A stretch of DNA of 64,000 bases from Ruegeria_C sp041537925 (lineage in GTDB: Bacteria > Pseudomonadota > Alphaproteobacteria > Rhodobacterales > Rhodobacteraceae), in NCBI RefSeq assembly GCF_041537925.1, contig NZ_JBGOSH010000006.1, forward strand, positions 215,528 to 279,527, read 5' to 3'. Both the position numbers and the translations under genes were made by a program. Under the pieces are notes generated by a model. The model was not told the origin of the DNA, made no database searches, and saw only the letters and a program-made list of their open reading frames with translations. Shown piece by piece: positions 63,860 to 64,000 of this stretch; positions within the stretch are counted from its first letter, which is position 1, and every line of letters starts with the position of its first letter.

Positions 63860-64000
63860 ATGAGCTACAAGTCCGATATTGAGATTGCCCGTGAGGCAAC
63901 GAAGAAACCCATTCTGGAGATTGGCGAGAGGCTTGGAATTTCCAGCGATGATCTGCTGCCTTATGGCCATGACAAGGCGAAGGTGAGCCAGGATTTCATC
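63860..64000 (+). CDS. fhs: Formate-tetrahydrofolate ligase (5' part, cut by window end)
   Basis: The 47 visible codons begin M-S-Y-K-S-D-I-E-I-A and continue with I-A-R-E-A-T-K-K-P-I, L-G-I-S-S-D-D-L-L-P-Y-G and K-A-K-V, which is the N-terminal pattern of Fhs. It joins formate to tetrahydrofolate at the cost of ATP. With the formate dehydrogenase at the left end, the window encodes two fates of formate: oxidation and one-carbon assimilation. The rest is outside the window. Confidence 0.9.
   Translation, partial: MSYKSDIEIAREATKKPILEIGERLGISSDDLLPYGHDKAKVSQDFI

Overview
The window is GC-rich chromosomal DNA from an alphaproteobacterium, most likely a marine Rhodobacteraceae (Roseobacter group, Ruegeria-like). 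The evidence is the gene content and order: a LysR-controlled NAD-dependent formate dehydrogenase, ruvCAB followed by tol-pal, tilS and ftsH, a bacterial phosphatidylcholine synthase, a DUF484-xerC pair, a DUF1127 gene, and frequent TTG/GTG starts. This placement is an inference from protein families; no 16S rRNA or tRNA gene is visible. I see no prophage, transposon, CRISPR array or toxin-antitoxin island. The window is a tightly packed core-genome segment with a few small lineage-type genes and several structured intergenic stretches.

Left part (1-18.7 kb): a cut-off PagL-like outer-membrane protein; the ATPase YchF; a LysR regulator with the two-gene formate dehydrogenase (fused FdsG-FdsB subunit and molybdenum subunit FdsA); a divergent TetR/thioesterase pair; an AraC regulator; glucokinase with a Gfo/Idh/MocA dehydrogenase; a small lipoprotein; and the tamB-tamA operon on the minus strand.

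Middle (18.7-36.8 kb): a VOC protein, a DEAD-box RNA helicase behind a hairpin-rich leader, a divergent GAPDH, a small lipoprotein, a membrane-anchored Zc3h12a/NYN-type nuclease, a 17-kDa-antigen-like secreted protein, gcvH, GhrA-like reductase, acyl-CoA dehydrogenase, a DUF1007/NicO metal-transport pair, truA, a Baeyer-Villiger-type monooxygenase, the ycjX-GNAT-ycjF operon and an SDR-DoxX/DUF2269 pair.

Right part (36.8-64 kb): ileS, ogt, a GreA/B-like small protein with a methyltransferase, pcs, xerC with DUF484, a transaldolase-family aldolase, priA, an MFS carrier, prmA, a small membrane protein, DUF1127 with a possible anti-Shine-Dalgarno 3' hairpin RNA, ruvCAB, a conserved unknown, ybgC-tolQ-tolR-tolA-tolB-pal-cpoB, tilS, ftsH, a membrane protein, a MOSC protein and the start of formate-tetrahydrofolate ligase (fhs).

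Functional threads are envelope integrity (TamAB, Tol-Pal, lipoproteins, Pcs), genome maintenance (RuvABC, PriA, XerC, Ogt), RNA and translation quality (DeaD, TruA, IleS, TilS, PrmA, YchF) and one-carbon metabolism (formate dehydrogenase, GcvH, Fhs). The best candidates for something not fully described are the DUF1127/sRNA-like locus, the membrane NYN nuclease, the acetyltransferase between YcjX and YcjF, the GreA/B-like mini-protein, the four-fold repeat inside TamB and the multi-hairpin leader of the helicase gene.
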